The translations under genes and the position numbers were made by a program. Below are positions 33,683 to 47,730 of a DNA stretch of 64,000 bases, one piece after another. Origin of the DNA: Physcomitrium patens (taxonomy: Eukaryota > Streptophyta > Bryopsida > Funariales > Funariaceae); contig NC_037265.1 of assembly GCF_000002425.4 (NCBI RefSeq), positions 3,226,503 to 3,290,502 on the forward strand, read 5' to 3'. The stretch's first letter is position 1. Every line of letters begins with the position of its first letter. Below the pieces are notes generated by a model. It was not told where the DNA came from. It was given only the letters and a program-made list of their open reading frames with translations, and searched no databases.

Positions 33683-35066
33683 CTCAAAGAATCTTATTAG
33701 TTTTTAAACTAAAATAATTTAATTTAGTTTTTTACAAAATGGTTTTGTGATTGTGTAATTTCTAACAAGAATACAAAGCTGATCTTTTATCTAAAAAATC
33801 TTTTTATGATAGTTTTTATAAATAAATTAAATTTATTATTCTTAAAAATACCAATAAGTATCTTAGAAAGACTTTAAACTTGATGGAATAGGTGAGACGA
33901 CACAACTTTTAAATCCCTTGACTAATCAAAGTTAAGAAGCCCCACTCTGCAAGCTTTATGCTTAAAAAAATCAACTCAAAACTCTAAGAAGAAATGATGA
34001 GTTGGAATGCATTTTTCTCGTGTATAGTGTTGCCCATTGATATTTCTATTGGATCTATTTCGAGGTACATTTTTTTTGAAACAATTGTGAAGTTGTGTTA
34101 AAAAATATTTATAAAACCAGTAATGCTTTTTTATATGTGTTCAATTGAAAGTTCTTATCATTGTGTTGTTTCTAAATAATTCCAAACCATACACCAACTA
34201 GCAATATATACAACACTTTGATATCTTTGGATTATGTTGGTAGTTGTTTAAAGACTTTTTCTGTTCAAAGATGAATATATGCCAAGGTCAATAGAAAGAA
34301 AAAAGAAAAGATGGGGGGGCGGGTGGGGGGAGGGGGATGAAAAAAGAAAGACATTATTTGTATTCAAGCTTATTTATAAAACCATAAACTAAGGCTACAC
34401 TATGTGATGTACTTTACACATGTTGGAAAGGAGAGCATGTTAAGAAAGGTTTATCAGATATATATATATATATATATATATATATCTTTTAACAGAAAAT
34501 AAAAACCTATTTTTGTTTTATGAATGTTCTTGCATCTTTTAGTCTTAATTTTTTGTGCTTTAGTCTAATTTTTAACAGTAATTTGAAATTATTTTGATTT
34601 ATTCTAAGGTCTCTTAATGATCAATTATAATAATCACTTTTAAAAATATTTAATTTTATTCATTAGCTTGAACCATGAAACTCTTTCTACTTTAACATCA
34701 TGAGACATATTAGTATACAAATGGATTACTAAACTACTTTCATATTAATGAAAAGAAAAATTGAATAATAAAAAATCATAGATTTGGACTCTACTTACGC
34801 ATTTTAATAATAGTATTATTAAAAATAATAATTTAGTTTTTTATAATAAGAAAATTCAAATTTTAAAAATTTATTTTAATTTTAAGAAACAAAGTAAAAA
34901 TTTAGAAGGTTCTTAAAATAGTAAGAATTTTCTAAGTTAAAAAATCATAAGATCAAAGTCTTAAAAATCTTAGATGCAATTATCTAAATTGATGTGGTAT
35001 TTTTTTTCTTCTTTGTGATGGTTCTTATTTAGTTCTTGATATGAATATCTAATATGTTCTTTGAAA

Positions 35067-35103
<37 letters not shown>

Positions 35104-37174
35104 AATAGTTATTGGTTAAATAAATATGAAAAAATGATTTTTTAGTAATTTATGTAAATAAGAAGATTTTTAGTTAATATAAATTATTCTTATTATAATA
35201 CATATTTTCTATTTTGTAATAGGTTAAACTTAGTTCAATGTTAACACCTTTAATACATAAGAAGACTTCTTAAAATATATCTAAATTTGATTCAATAATT
35301 TTTAGAATACATTTTTAGGATTTTTATATAAAATTATTATATTAAATTTTGGAGACTATTATGAGGAATTATAATTATATTTAAAGACCCTAAAATGTTC
35401 TTTGGTCAATTAGGTTTATTTTAATACAATGGTAAAATTAAAACTACAAAAGAATATTTTTATTACAAGAAACTAGATTCACTAGCAGCTAGTCTTATAC
35501 AAGTTGTAGCACCTTAGAGGTAAGTGCAAAGAATACATTAAGACCTTAAGGCTCCTCTTAAATATTACACATACTATTCATGAGTCTTACTAGCCTTGGT
35601 TTTTAAGTTGGCCAAAAAAAGACTTTGTCTTGATTAATCATTAAGATTAAAAAATTAAAAGTTAAAGGAAGTAAGATGAAAAGAACATGTATCTAATAGT
35701 CCAAAATCTAGTCATCTTTTTAGATGACTCTTAATTTGGACTTTAGAACTTAATATATATTTTGATTCAAAACTTAGATATCTACTTAATGGATATGTAA
35801 TTTGGATTTTGGCACTTACAAATAGATACCAATTCTAAATTCAAATATTTTATTTGGTAGTCTTCATTCAAGTCTTTAATATTTGAAAAATTTGACCAAT
35901 CCAAAGTTGGAAAATTTAAATTTTAACAAAAAATAAAAATAAAAATAAAAATAAAAAAATCCTTCATGTAATTTAATTAAATATGTGTTTGACCCTGAAA
36001 AGTCTCTTAAATACATTTGAGATTGCATCCAATTTAAAATTTGATAGTTAAAAGTAAACAAATATATATATAAAAAAAAAGTCTTCAAAAATTTTAATCA
36101 AGAATGATGACCAATTCCAAAATGTTTCCAAATAAGTTGGACCTGAACTAATTTAAAATAATTTTAATATAATTAACTTCTATCAAATAAATAAGGGGGA
36201 AAAATAGTTTAATTTTTTTTTGAATCAATTATAGTTATAAGTTGGAGTAAGACAAAACTTATTTTAGTTAATAAGAATAAGAAAAAATAATGTTAAACTC
36301 ACTCTAAAACAATCAATATGAATGGAACATCAAATTTCAATAAGTTTAGTAATTGCCAAAGATAAGAATAGGTCTTTCTTGGATTTATTATATACTTATA
36401 CTACTTCTAATTAAATATGGCAGCTAAGCATATTGCCTATATTGTTCCAACTTAATTTTTTGTACCTAAGAATTTGATTCTTTAAATAGATCATTGACAT
36501 TTGATCCATTACAAGTTCTTATCTAGATTCATATCGTCCATTGTCAAGACCCTTTTAGTTTGGATTTATTTAGGGTCTAAATCTTATTAGTTTGAATTTT
36601 TCTATTATCCAAATTCTATTGGTCTAAGTTTATTGCTTAGTTAATTGAAACAATTAACAAGTTCTTAATCTCTAGTATATATTTTGATATATTAACAACT
36701 CTATATAATTTTACTTAATTCAAAGGAGCTTTAATCTTCATGATTCACATTCAAAAATTATTTGTAGATACTAAAGAAATTATAAAACAACTATTTGTAA
36801 AAGCTGCCATGATAAGTAGCTACCATGAATGGAAGTCAGATTTTTGCAATATTATATAAAAATAGTTGACTATAAAAATGATAATATGTTAGTATAAGAA
36901 TGAGTGATTATATGATAATCGTTATGAACAACCTTATATTTTTTCATAGAAGAAAAAACATATAAACAACTATTAATACTTTCCTAATTACATGTGGGTG
37001 GTAATATTTATAAATTTCCCATTGGTAAATAAAACCTATGATTCCCATTTGTAAAATATAACTTATGATTTCAATATTTATTTGTAAAACCTAAAATTAA
37101 AAATTACGTACAAAACTTGATATTATAATTTTCTTGTATCTTTATCTATTATAATTTCAACCATGAGTTTCTTA

Positions 37175-37209
<35 letters not shown>

Positions 37210-37350
37210 ATCTCTCTCTCTCTCTCTCATTCTCTTTATATATATATATATATATATCTGAAAACATAAGAGTATAAATTAATAGATTTAAAAAATTCGA
37301 GTATAAAAAACACATCATATACAAATTAAAATAAATATAACAAGGTGTTA
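32521..37350. other. AT-rich intergenic DNA with many (AT)n tracts
   Basis: No gene seen on either strand. Perfect or near-perfect (AT)n runs of about 25-40 bp lie near 33039-33068, 33266-33305, 33403-33431, 33647-33676, 34459-34485, 35070-35101, 37179-37207 and 37229-37257. The last two flank a (CT)n tract at 37210-37228. Confidence 0.7.
34313..34336 (+). other. Strong G-quadruplex candidate
   Basis: Four G-runs (7, 3, 6 and 5 G) separated by single-base loops C, T and A, in an otherwise AT-rich stretch. The GAAAGAAAAAAGAAAAG purine tract just before makes the whole 34285-34350 stretch purine-rich. Confidence 0.7.
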
Positions 37351-37515
37351 ATTCACCTATTAAAAAAGTGGCACAGAATGTCAGACAGATATTCCGTAAT
37401 ATGAATGTTGCTGTCAATAGTTACTTCCTTCCACAGAGTTCATCCCAAAGTATTTCACGTTGCAGAGTTTACGGAGGAAGATCGTCTGCATCCAGTGTGA
37501 ACGGGGCAGCTGAAA

Positions 37516-37524
37516 TTAGGGTTT
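37516..37524 (-). promoter_or_regulatory. telo-box upstream of RPL35
   Basis: AAACCCTAA on the minus strand, about 140 bp upstream of the RPL35 start codon. This interstitial telomere-like motif is common in promoters of plant ribosomal-protein and translation genes. Confidence 0.6.
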
Positions 37525-37653
37525 CGGGGTTGTGGGTTCTCGGTACTAGGGGCACAGGCGGACAACATCAACTCCCTCTTCCCGACCTGTTGCGGTCGCA
37601 CTAGCCGCTGCTTCGTCTCTCATACCACCTTGCGCGTCCGAATCTCTATTACA

Positions 37654-38941
<1,288 letters not shown>

Positions 38942-41940
38942 AATTCATCTGTGGCTTGTGGCAGATCCTTTTTTTGTTAACCTTTTAAAAGTGAAGATTC
39001 CTGTTTTCAGCCTCAGACCTAATGTCCATTTTGTCTGCTTGTTTATTTGAATAATGCTTCTTGCACTGATGCTCTTGCTGAAGCTCCTTAAGATCGATGA
39101 GTAACATCACAGCAAGGATAAGACATTCCAGCTGTGGTGCTTTTCTAATCGGATATTTTACCTGGGCCATATTCTTTATGACTATCATCGAACGTCTTGT
39201 TGCCCTTAGTCATTCAATAAGTGACTGAGTCACAATATAGAAGTCTAGAGAGGAACCAATGTTAGAATTATCGTCCGCGTAATATCACTCTTCAACCTCC
39301 TTTAAAAATACGTGTTTCGGTGAAGATCGAAGGCGACTAGATTGTGGAAGTCCGCGAATGCATTCCCACTGTTTGAGAAGTACACCCTGGTTCTTGTCCT
39401 AAGTTTCATACCAAGTCGGTTCCAATTTTTGGGTCGCACATGGAGAAAACAACCAATACTCCTCACTTGTTGCATTGTTGTCTACCCTCGGAATAATCTT
39501 GAACCTCATCCTTAAACACTTGGAACAAATCCTAAAACTTGCTCTCCTTGCTTGCCTATGTCAAAAGCTATAAACAACACTTCCATGGGATCCGCCCTTC
39601 ATGAAATTACGTAATTAATAATAGGCTATAAGTACATGTGGTAGCACAATGAATCAATCACTGACACCTTTCACGCGAACGTCCCATTCGAAGTCGTCAA
39701 TGTACTTTCGTAAGAGAAATGTCAACAATGCATTGGAAGAAGGCCTGAAAGCATTCAAACTGCAAGTAAATCCGTTGAATTCACCTGTTTACTTTCCCAT
39801 CTTTGTTATAACTTTTGATTCTTCTAAAACCTGGACATTATTTCGAAGAGGACACAATATTCAAAGCGGATAGGGTTTCACGTTGCAGTGAAGTTTTAAA
39901 CTATAACGTAACAAAGTAAAAAGAGACGAATCCTGACTTCTTAAAAACAACCAAGTAATTGAAATTATCCCACCATTAGCTTGCATAGATATGAAGTCTT
40001 AATGCCTTAATGCAAATTGCACACTTTGCACATCCTTCCAAGAGGTGCTCATGCATTAAGACTTCTTAACACTTGAAGTAGTCACATACATGTGATCTAA
40101 AACTGACAAATTCTTTGGTTTTTATTCATTAATCCATCGTATTGGCTGTACTATTATCTTAGCAACATTTTAGACATATATGGCCTCACGATTCACCCGA
40201 TCACAAGCCACTGGATACACGACAGCTTGGTTGCCAAGTTGCAATCTATTCGCTTATACCCAATTCATTCCCTCACACATTTCTCATTCCTCATAGACGG
40301 TTTCCCAAACCCATAAATATGTGGTATGATTATGAAGAGCTATGGACCAGGACAGCATGCAATCGGATCTGTGTGGATGAGTTTTCTAAACGGGTGTTCA
40401 TTCCAAGGCAGACCCGGGAGGCGGCACTGAGCCCCGCGAATGGTAATCCGCTGGGAGCAATTCATCCGCGGAACTGAGTCTGGGGGTTCTCCTGCGTAGC
40501 CAAGTCGGTGTTCCTGAGTGTCCCACTTGTTTGAATGGCAGGGCACCTTCAGTGATCAGGTAGGGTGCTAAAAGTCGCGAATCCATCATGGCGATCTTGA
40601 AACCCGGTACCTCCATGGGAGCATGTGATAGGGGGTGGAGGGTCGAACTTCGAGAACAATGATTGAGTGAGCGCTGCTCCCAACGCTACCGATACAATTC
40701 ACAGAAACGAAACTCCCCACACAACAATCTGCAGACATCTACCGACACTACAATCTGCAGACTTAAATTCTACCGATAGTCAACCCGAGTTGACTGGCGT
40801 TCCCCCCTTCCTGCTAATGTGTACATATATCAGCATCAGCAAAAGACTGAAACCACAAATTCGCAATTGGCAAAAGCCTGAAACCACAACGTAGAAGTGT
40901 ATTTCCCAAGCCTGAAACCACACATTCGCAATTAGCATTTGAGCAGAAGGCAAACTTCACCTGGACACTATGGCACCTGGGAGGCACAGCAGCATGGACT
41001 ATGGGACGATTCATTCCTGCCTCAATGCTGCAAGGAGGTGTTGGCACGTCACAACAGCGGCACGGCATCATGGTGTTCCTAACTTGCCCGTTCTCATGAT
41101 CCGATTCGGGAAATCTATCTATCCTGCACAGGGGTCATTATCATCTGAGGAACTGAAGCTGAATTAGCTGCATGATGCCGGCTGGGGCGGGGATGTTTGC
41201 GGATCGAGCAACTGGACGAAACATGCCTGCCGGATCAGTACATGTGGTGGAGTGAGGTTCCATGTCAAAGCGCCAGGTTCAAAGTAGTTTTATGATCGTT
41301 TGTTGCGCTACATCCTGCTAGGGATGACGGAAAGGGTCTCTCTCGTGTGCACAGTGGCATGTTGCGTTCCGCTGCGATGCAGAGATGCAGACAGTAAGCC
41401 TTAGTGTCGACAAGGACAGTTCTTAGCAACTTCAGCTGCTTTTTTTCATGTTCAGTTGATGTTAAAGAACCCTTGGGCTCTAATAATTTGAACCTGGAAT
41501 TGTAAGAACAACGATTCTGTTACAATACTGTATTCATGCACGTGAACTATCGCTTGAAGCTGAGTCGCAATGCGCATTACTGTCATGGGTGTTACAGAAG
41601 TGTAGCATTAATTAGTAGCGTTCTGATGAGTATGAGGCTAGAGAGGATGGTAGTAGAAGGAAATGATGGGAATATGGTCCATGGTTGCTTTGAGACAAGT
41701 GACACAGTCGTGCCTGGAAGTTTTTCTGTACGTGGTACCTGCCTTCAGGAGTCGTGTGTTGGTGATTTTTGGCACTGGTTTTTTGCATTGGTTTTTGGCA
41801 GTGATTTTTGGCCTGGTAGATATTATATATGGTCGCAGTAAATGATGTATGTGTGTGATAAAAACAAATTGCACGTAGTGATGTGTGCATGAGTCGCCTG
41901 TATTTTGCTGGGGTGAAGGATCCTTGATCGGAGCTTGTGG
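38942..41940. other. RPL35 3' flank and unassigned moderate-GC DNA
   Basis: The first about 250 bp is likely RPL35 3' UTR. From about 40150 to 41880 GC is higher, but no frame has recognisable features. At 40847-40937 the words CTGAAACCACA (three times, at 40847, 40878 and 40912) and ATTCGCAATT (twice) form a small imperfect repeat. ACAATCTGCAGAC occurs twice near 40723-40762. Confidence 0.45.
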
Positions 41941-44627
41941 TTTACAGCGTGATGTTGGCGGACGACACAGTCGCGCCGAATATATATATATATATATATA
42001 TATATTTATTTATTTATATATTTATGTATACATGGGTGTATTCCGGTGATGAGATTTGTCGTTGTGTGATATTGGTTGGCTGCTGTTCGCCTGTTGTTGC
42101 CGTGGTATGCGCATCTAGTGGGGTGGGGATTGTGTTTCAACGAGAGTTTTGGTTGCGGTGTTTGGAGGTGAAAGTACTGTTCTGTGTAGCAAGGGGTTGG
42201 ATTTGGAGCTTTTTGTTATGGGGGATGGTTTGAATTGCATTCCTGCTAGTTTTAGTCGTTTTTTGGACTTATTATCAATTTTCCTTTCATTTGCTTTATT
42301 ATGTACTTCGTTATCGTCAACATAAATGTTTTTATAAATTGCAGTATCGTCAAATTTTCAGGTTAACGGCCTCGAGTATGATTCTCTCTGGCCCCACTTT
42401 CAGTTCAAACCTTATTTGATTGTAGCTGCTTGTGACAAAGTAACTTAATTTAGTTCTTGCTTGCAAGTGGAGAACTAATTGAAATTTGAATCTCCATGAT
42501 TTGATGTGATGAATTGCATAATATTGCATGTATGACATGGAATGTTTGGATATTCAAAAATTTATCTAGATCATGGGAACTATTTTACTTGAATCATTTA
42601 GTTGGAATTACATAACACAACTATTTTATAGACAATAAATACTTATATATATATATATATATATATGTTATTCTTTTACTTTTGAAGTAGAAAGAGGATG
42701 TCCTTTTGAACATATTTAATTAAAGATTCAAATGTGTCTTTAAGTTTTTTGACATTGCATTGTTTTCATATAGTTATATTAGATGTTTCATTTAGAGCAC
42801 TTAAATAGGGAATTAGAATGATTGTATTAGAGAAGGTGGCCATAGAAAAACTATGTATACTAAATTGAGGGAGATTGTTGTGATATCAAGTAATAGGAGG
42901 TGTTAAATATTTCTTAAAAAAGGCTTTATTTCATCAAAAAACCAATTTGTAAGTTTAGACCAAATTATATGTATAAGGCATATTCAATCTTATTAAGTTA
43001 AATAGGAGTATTTGGAAGTAAGTACAAATAAGTACAAGTATGTTGGAAAGATAATATCTCTTTTAAAAAGCTTTAAGAAAGTTTTTTAGATACAACATAG
43101 ATATTTAGACTTTTATAGATATACCATATGGGTGTTCAAACTTATGCCATGTATTTCTTGCATTTAAGAAGTTATGTTAGTAGCAATCTATAACTAGACA
43201 CTTGAACCACAAGCCTTGTGGTCCCTAAAAAGCTTCTACTATATCTTCTTTATAGTTAGTATATATGAAGGTAAGACTTAGGTTATTCTTATGAACATCT
43301 TTTTCATATTTTTATTTTTAGTTGAAAACTATATAGCTCCTTGTATGTTGCAACAATCCGTATTATTTTCTTCTACATTTACTTTTTTTACTTTTACTTT
43401 TTTTTAGTGACATATAAATATATTATCTTTTAAGTTTTGTCAAGTTTCATGTTATGACAATTTGACAAGACTATTAAGTTATTATAATATTTTATTTAGG
43501 AAATAAGTGGACTAATTTACATCTTAAGAATTATTGTTGTGTTTCAAAAGTTACAAATTACATACTTTTAAACCAACATTTTTATTTAATAACCTTATTT
43601 TTTTTTAATAAAAATATTACATTATCTCTCTTTATAAAATAAATTCATTTCATATTAGAAATTGTGGATTATCATCATTTTATTTGACTTATAAATTTGT
43701 TATTATTGCATATTTTTAAGATAAAAAAATAAAAAACTTATAAATGCTAGATTTGGTGAATGTGAAAATAGCTTTAGAATCTCATGGATTAACAATCTCA
43801 ATTGTTATTTCTAAGCCTATGAAAGAAGTAAAAAATAAAGTTAAATATTTATGCCAAAGCATTATGTAATTTAAAGAAGAAAGTAGAAGTAAATAAACTT
43901 AATAAGTGAATCCTAAAAGTCATGTTATAAGAAGTAAAAAGAAACTAAAGTTTAGCATGTTGAAGAAGTTTGATAAAATAAGATAAATATAATAAAGATT
44001 CTTACAATAAGTGAAGTTTTTTGTAAAATTACAATCTTCTCAATATCTTGAAGGAATTATTCAAGTATATTTTATAAGAAAATTTATATTTAAAAGTTTT
44101 TTTTAATATATAAATTTATTTAAAAAAATTAATTTCTTTCCATAATATAAATTTATTTTAAAAGTATTTATCAAAGTATTTAAAGAGAAGAATAAAAAAA
44201 ATAGAAAAAATAAGACTATAGTCTTACTAATAAGGATTATGTTTAGTTGTTATTTATGTAATTAAATTTCAAGAAATTACTTGAAATGTAGATTAGAACA
44301 ATAAAACAGTTATTAATCAATTTTAATATGATTTAAAAGATAATGTCAAAGATCTATTATTGATAATGTTGAAAATAAAGTCATTTAAATAATTTATCAC
44401 TTAAGCAATTGCAAGTAACAATTGATTTTTTGAAAAGCACTAAGAAGAAAAATTTGATTGAAAATGGATAATTAATTAATAGCAATAATGATTTATTTTT
44501 AAGAAATCTATTTATCAAGGCTAAAACCTATAAAAATTGATACAATTTAAATTAAATATAACTTAAATTATTTACCTACTTCTATCTAATCAAAAAAATA
44601 ATTATTGAGGTAAATATACATATCCGT
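41941..44627. other. AT-rich intergenic DNA; possible worn LTR end at its right edge
   Basis: No gene seen. (AT)n tracts lie at about 41979-42004 and 42643-42666. The last about 60 bp (TTTACCTACTTCTATCTAA ... GGTAAATATACATATCCGT) resembles the end of a B-family LTR lacking its final GACA. It could be the 3' LTR of copy D, cut by element F. Confidence 0.4.
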
Positions 44628-45736
44628 TGTCGTATTACGTGCTTTCCTGCTCGAGAACGCACTGGGCGTCTGACTGTAGGAGGTAGTATGGAGATTCGCT
44701 AATATTCAAGCAGTCTATCGGTTTTTGACTGTTGGAATATAAACGATTACAAGAATATACTATAAATCTATACCGATGTCCTTTGACTGTTCGCCAAAAT
44801 TCCTTTTGTCCTAGTCGGTAGGTCTATAGACGTTACAAAGAACCCCGAACAACCCAATCTGCTAATCTCCAATACCGCTTTATACTCACGATCTTGTATC
44901 CACTGACTGTCTTGTTAGATTAACCCAAAAATTTTCATTCACTCCGCATACTCAATCCTATAGACACCCTTTTAATTCTTCAATCACAGATATAACTTTG
45001 ATTTCACAAAATAGTCAAGAGTAATTACACCAACTTCATTAAAACCCCGATTTACCAATACAACACATCGACCTTTCAGCATTGATTGCCGGAAGTCCCT
45101 TTTCTGACCCCTACTCAAAAACCTTGTATCCTCTCTTTTTCTTAACCTCCCTAGTTCCCAAATCTCTGAATCCTCTCCTCCACCCTAACCATTTCCGAAT
45201 GTTTTTTTCTCCTCCTCTCAAATCCTAGCCTCTGAATTTCTTCAATCTTTCATCTTGGATCTGGAATTGGCCCCGCTGTCAGAGCTTTTTCTTCTATTTT
45301 TTACCTTTTAAAAGGTTCTTTTTCTAGAAACAACGTTCTCTGAAATGACACAGAGAACAAGACAACTTGAAACGGAATCGAAATCCTCGTAATCGAGACC
45401 ACATTGAGTCGTCCGACCAAATCAGGTCTCATATTGGCTAAGAGGCCCGTAGTAAGACCTGGATGTTCCCGTAATTGGGTCAAATTGGTCCTTCACGTCA
45501 AGCTCGCTCAGTCATTGATTTAGTCCTTTCGATTCTGTTGACTCCCACTATTAGACTCGAACGGAGCATTTCGTTACTGGTAAGTATGCCTTGACCGACT
45601 GTGACGGGATGTCTGAACTGGCCTCTGAATATTGGCACTGGAATCGGTTGTTGCTCCCAATATTCGAGGTAATTGAACGTTAATAAAAGTCCAATTTTTT
45701 TATATTTTCACGGTATACTCGTGTTACAACACGACA
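44628..45736 (-). repeat. 3' LTR of element F
   Basis: 1109 bp. It shares with the right LTR the CTAATATTCAAGCAGTCTAT, CACTCCGCATACTCAATCC and CGTGTTACA blocks. Confidence 0.88.
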
Positions 45737-45750
45737 TCCACCCCCTTTGA
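45737..45750 (-). other. Polypurine tract of element F
   Basis: On the minus strand TCAAAGGGGGTGGA directly abuts the 3' LTR. Confidence 0.75.
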
Positions 45751-46062
45751 ACCTGTGCATCCTCCGGTATGCACCAATTTATCCAATTGCTATTTGATTT
45801 ATAATAAATTCTCTACATCTTTGTCTAGTTCGTCTTCATCACCTTCATTATCCAAATCATTTTCATCTTCTTGCAGCAGAATCTCTATACCTTCATTAAG
45901 GTCTTCCATATTCATCTCCGCGTGTCTTCATTTAAATATTTTCACTCGCTTTCCTGCAGTTGGTATTTTCAATTTTGTACCATCTAACTCCCGTAATGAG
46001 TAAGTCACATTATCATGAACAGTTGTTACTACATATGGTCCAAATCAACATTTTGAAAATTT

Positions 46063-46899
46063 TTACAAAGTACTATGTTGATTATCCAGACTATTGTCAT
46101 AAACAAGTACCCAGTCACCTTCCTCGATTGCTTTAGATTTCAAACGATGTTGCTTATCGAATCGCACCTTGTTTTGTAACCTTATTCTTTTTAACCTTTC
46201 CAATGCTATTTGCACATCTTCCGATCTTTGCTCCAATTGTCGAATCCTAATAGCTAGAAGTTCTTCTCTTGTCAATCCATCTTCCCATGGTAGCATACTC
46301 CAAGTAAGTACCTTTTCTTCAATCCGCATAATTGGTTTTCGACCTGTCATAAGTTCTACTAGCAAATATCCTATCACTGAACTATGTGTTGTTTGATTAG
46401 CCCATAATGCAAATGACAAAAGCCGTGGCCACTCTTTAACTTTCTCATTACAAGCTTTAACTAATGCTTTCACAATCGGTGGGTGACCACGTTCACTTTT
46501 TGCATTCCCTTCCAGATTATAAGCAGTAGTCAGTGATAGTTTAATTCCACATCTTTCAAAGAACTTACGAGCTTCTTGTGCATTTAATTCTCCATGATCT
46601 GCAGTGATTTTTCCTACGCATCCATAGTGGCAAATGACATCTTCAAGCAAAAACCTACAGATCCCCTCTGTAGATTTTGTCCTCAATGCTCTTCCTTCTA
46701 CTTGATTTGATAAATCTTCACGAGCTAAAACCAAATATCTCATCTGCCATAATCCAACTGGCATAATAACCAAATCAACAACCCATTTAAAATGAATAGC
46801 CAGAAGATACGTAGGATGAAGACCATCTCGATGTTGGATATTAGAATACGATTGACAGATTTCACATGACTCTACAAATAAGAGCACATCTTGATACAT
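46063..46899 (-). pseudogene. Element F integrase (core and C-terminal part)
   Basis: A 278-codon frame. It begins in the zinc region (ESCEICQSYS gives the C-x2-C pair), then the catalytic core: first Asp in WVVDLVIMP, second in ITADHGELNA, Glu in NAKSERGHPPI. The C-terminal part (LKSKAIEEGDWVLVYDNSLDNQ) matches the tail of related integrases, and no chromodomain follows. The zinc-finger His residues fall upstream in a broken stretch (46900-47022). A remaining conserved tail (45740-46060, acidic on the coding strand) is frameshifted. Confidence 0.8.
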
Positions 46900-47022
46900 A
46901 TTTTTCCACCAATATCGTTCTTTGAGTTAAGCAAAAGTAACCCAGATTCCTCTATGCCCTGCCCATAAACTATCATGAAACTCCTTTAATAATTTTAGTT
47001 TTTCTTCTTTTTTGCCTATCAC

Positions 47023-47277
47023 TCATTGTGGCATCCCAATTCTTTTCTTCAGTCTCTTCCATAAGAATCCATCTCGAAGCAAAAATCCATATGCTTTTTT
47101 TCTTATTTGTTTGAATTTTTCTATAGACCAATTCTCTTGCTTAGACAAGGTATTCAAGTAATGACCAATATCCAATAATTCTCCTTCATAAGATTCTTCA
47201 AGAAATAGCTTGTCTTCTCTATTGAGATTTGATATTGAATAAAATTTCAATCCGACGTCATCAATTTTTTCAACCAT
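47023..47277 (-). pseudogene. Element F RNase H-integrase linker
   Basis: 84 codons (YLNTLSKQENWSIEKFKQIR, FLLRDGFLWKRLKKRIGMPQ), the connector before the integrase zinc finger. Separated from RNase H and integrase by stops. Confidence 0.65.
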
Positions 47278-47301
47278 TTTGTCCTCCCTCTCGTATCTTG
47301 C

Positions 47302-47727
47302 TCAAGATAGCATGTCTGCTATTAAATTGTCCTTCACAGTATCATGCTTAAATTCCGGATTTAGTGACTTAATATAAGCAATCCATCTCAACATTGCAAT
47401 ATCTTGCGTTGAACAGTTAGTAATCATTCCGAGCAATGGCAAGCAATCTGTTTCAATTACTACTACTGCCCCAATCAAATAATCCTTTTCAGCTTTCATA
47501 GCCGAAATGACTCCCCAAAGTTCTCTTTTGACTTGCAAATATGCACGCTGACGAATACTTAAAACTTTAGCCCCAAATCGAACTGCAAATCTATTCCCAC
47601 TTGAATCATCTTGATCCACAGCCCATCCAATGGCAATTGGACTAGTATCCACAATAAGAATCACTGTTCTATTGTACTTATTATCAACCTTCTTCAATAT
47701 TGGAGGTGACATCAATAATTTCTTCAA
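47302..47727 (-). pseudogene. Element F RNase H
   Basis: A 141-codon frame with all four expected catalytic positions in sight: Asp in VDTSPIAIGW, Glu in KRELWGVISAMK, Asp in IETDCLPLLGM and Asp in NLIADMLS. It follows the RT frame after a single stop (47728-47730), so it was one polyprotein. Confidence 0.8.
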
Positions 47728-47730
47728 ACT

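Noticed and set aside
40340-41841. Possible gene in the moderate-GC stretch after RPL35
   Set aside because: Frames are short, present on both strands and lack any recognisable motif or splice-consistent extension.
45755-46003. Ser-rich plus-strand frame
   Set aside because: Antisense of the acidic tail downstream of element F integrase.
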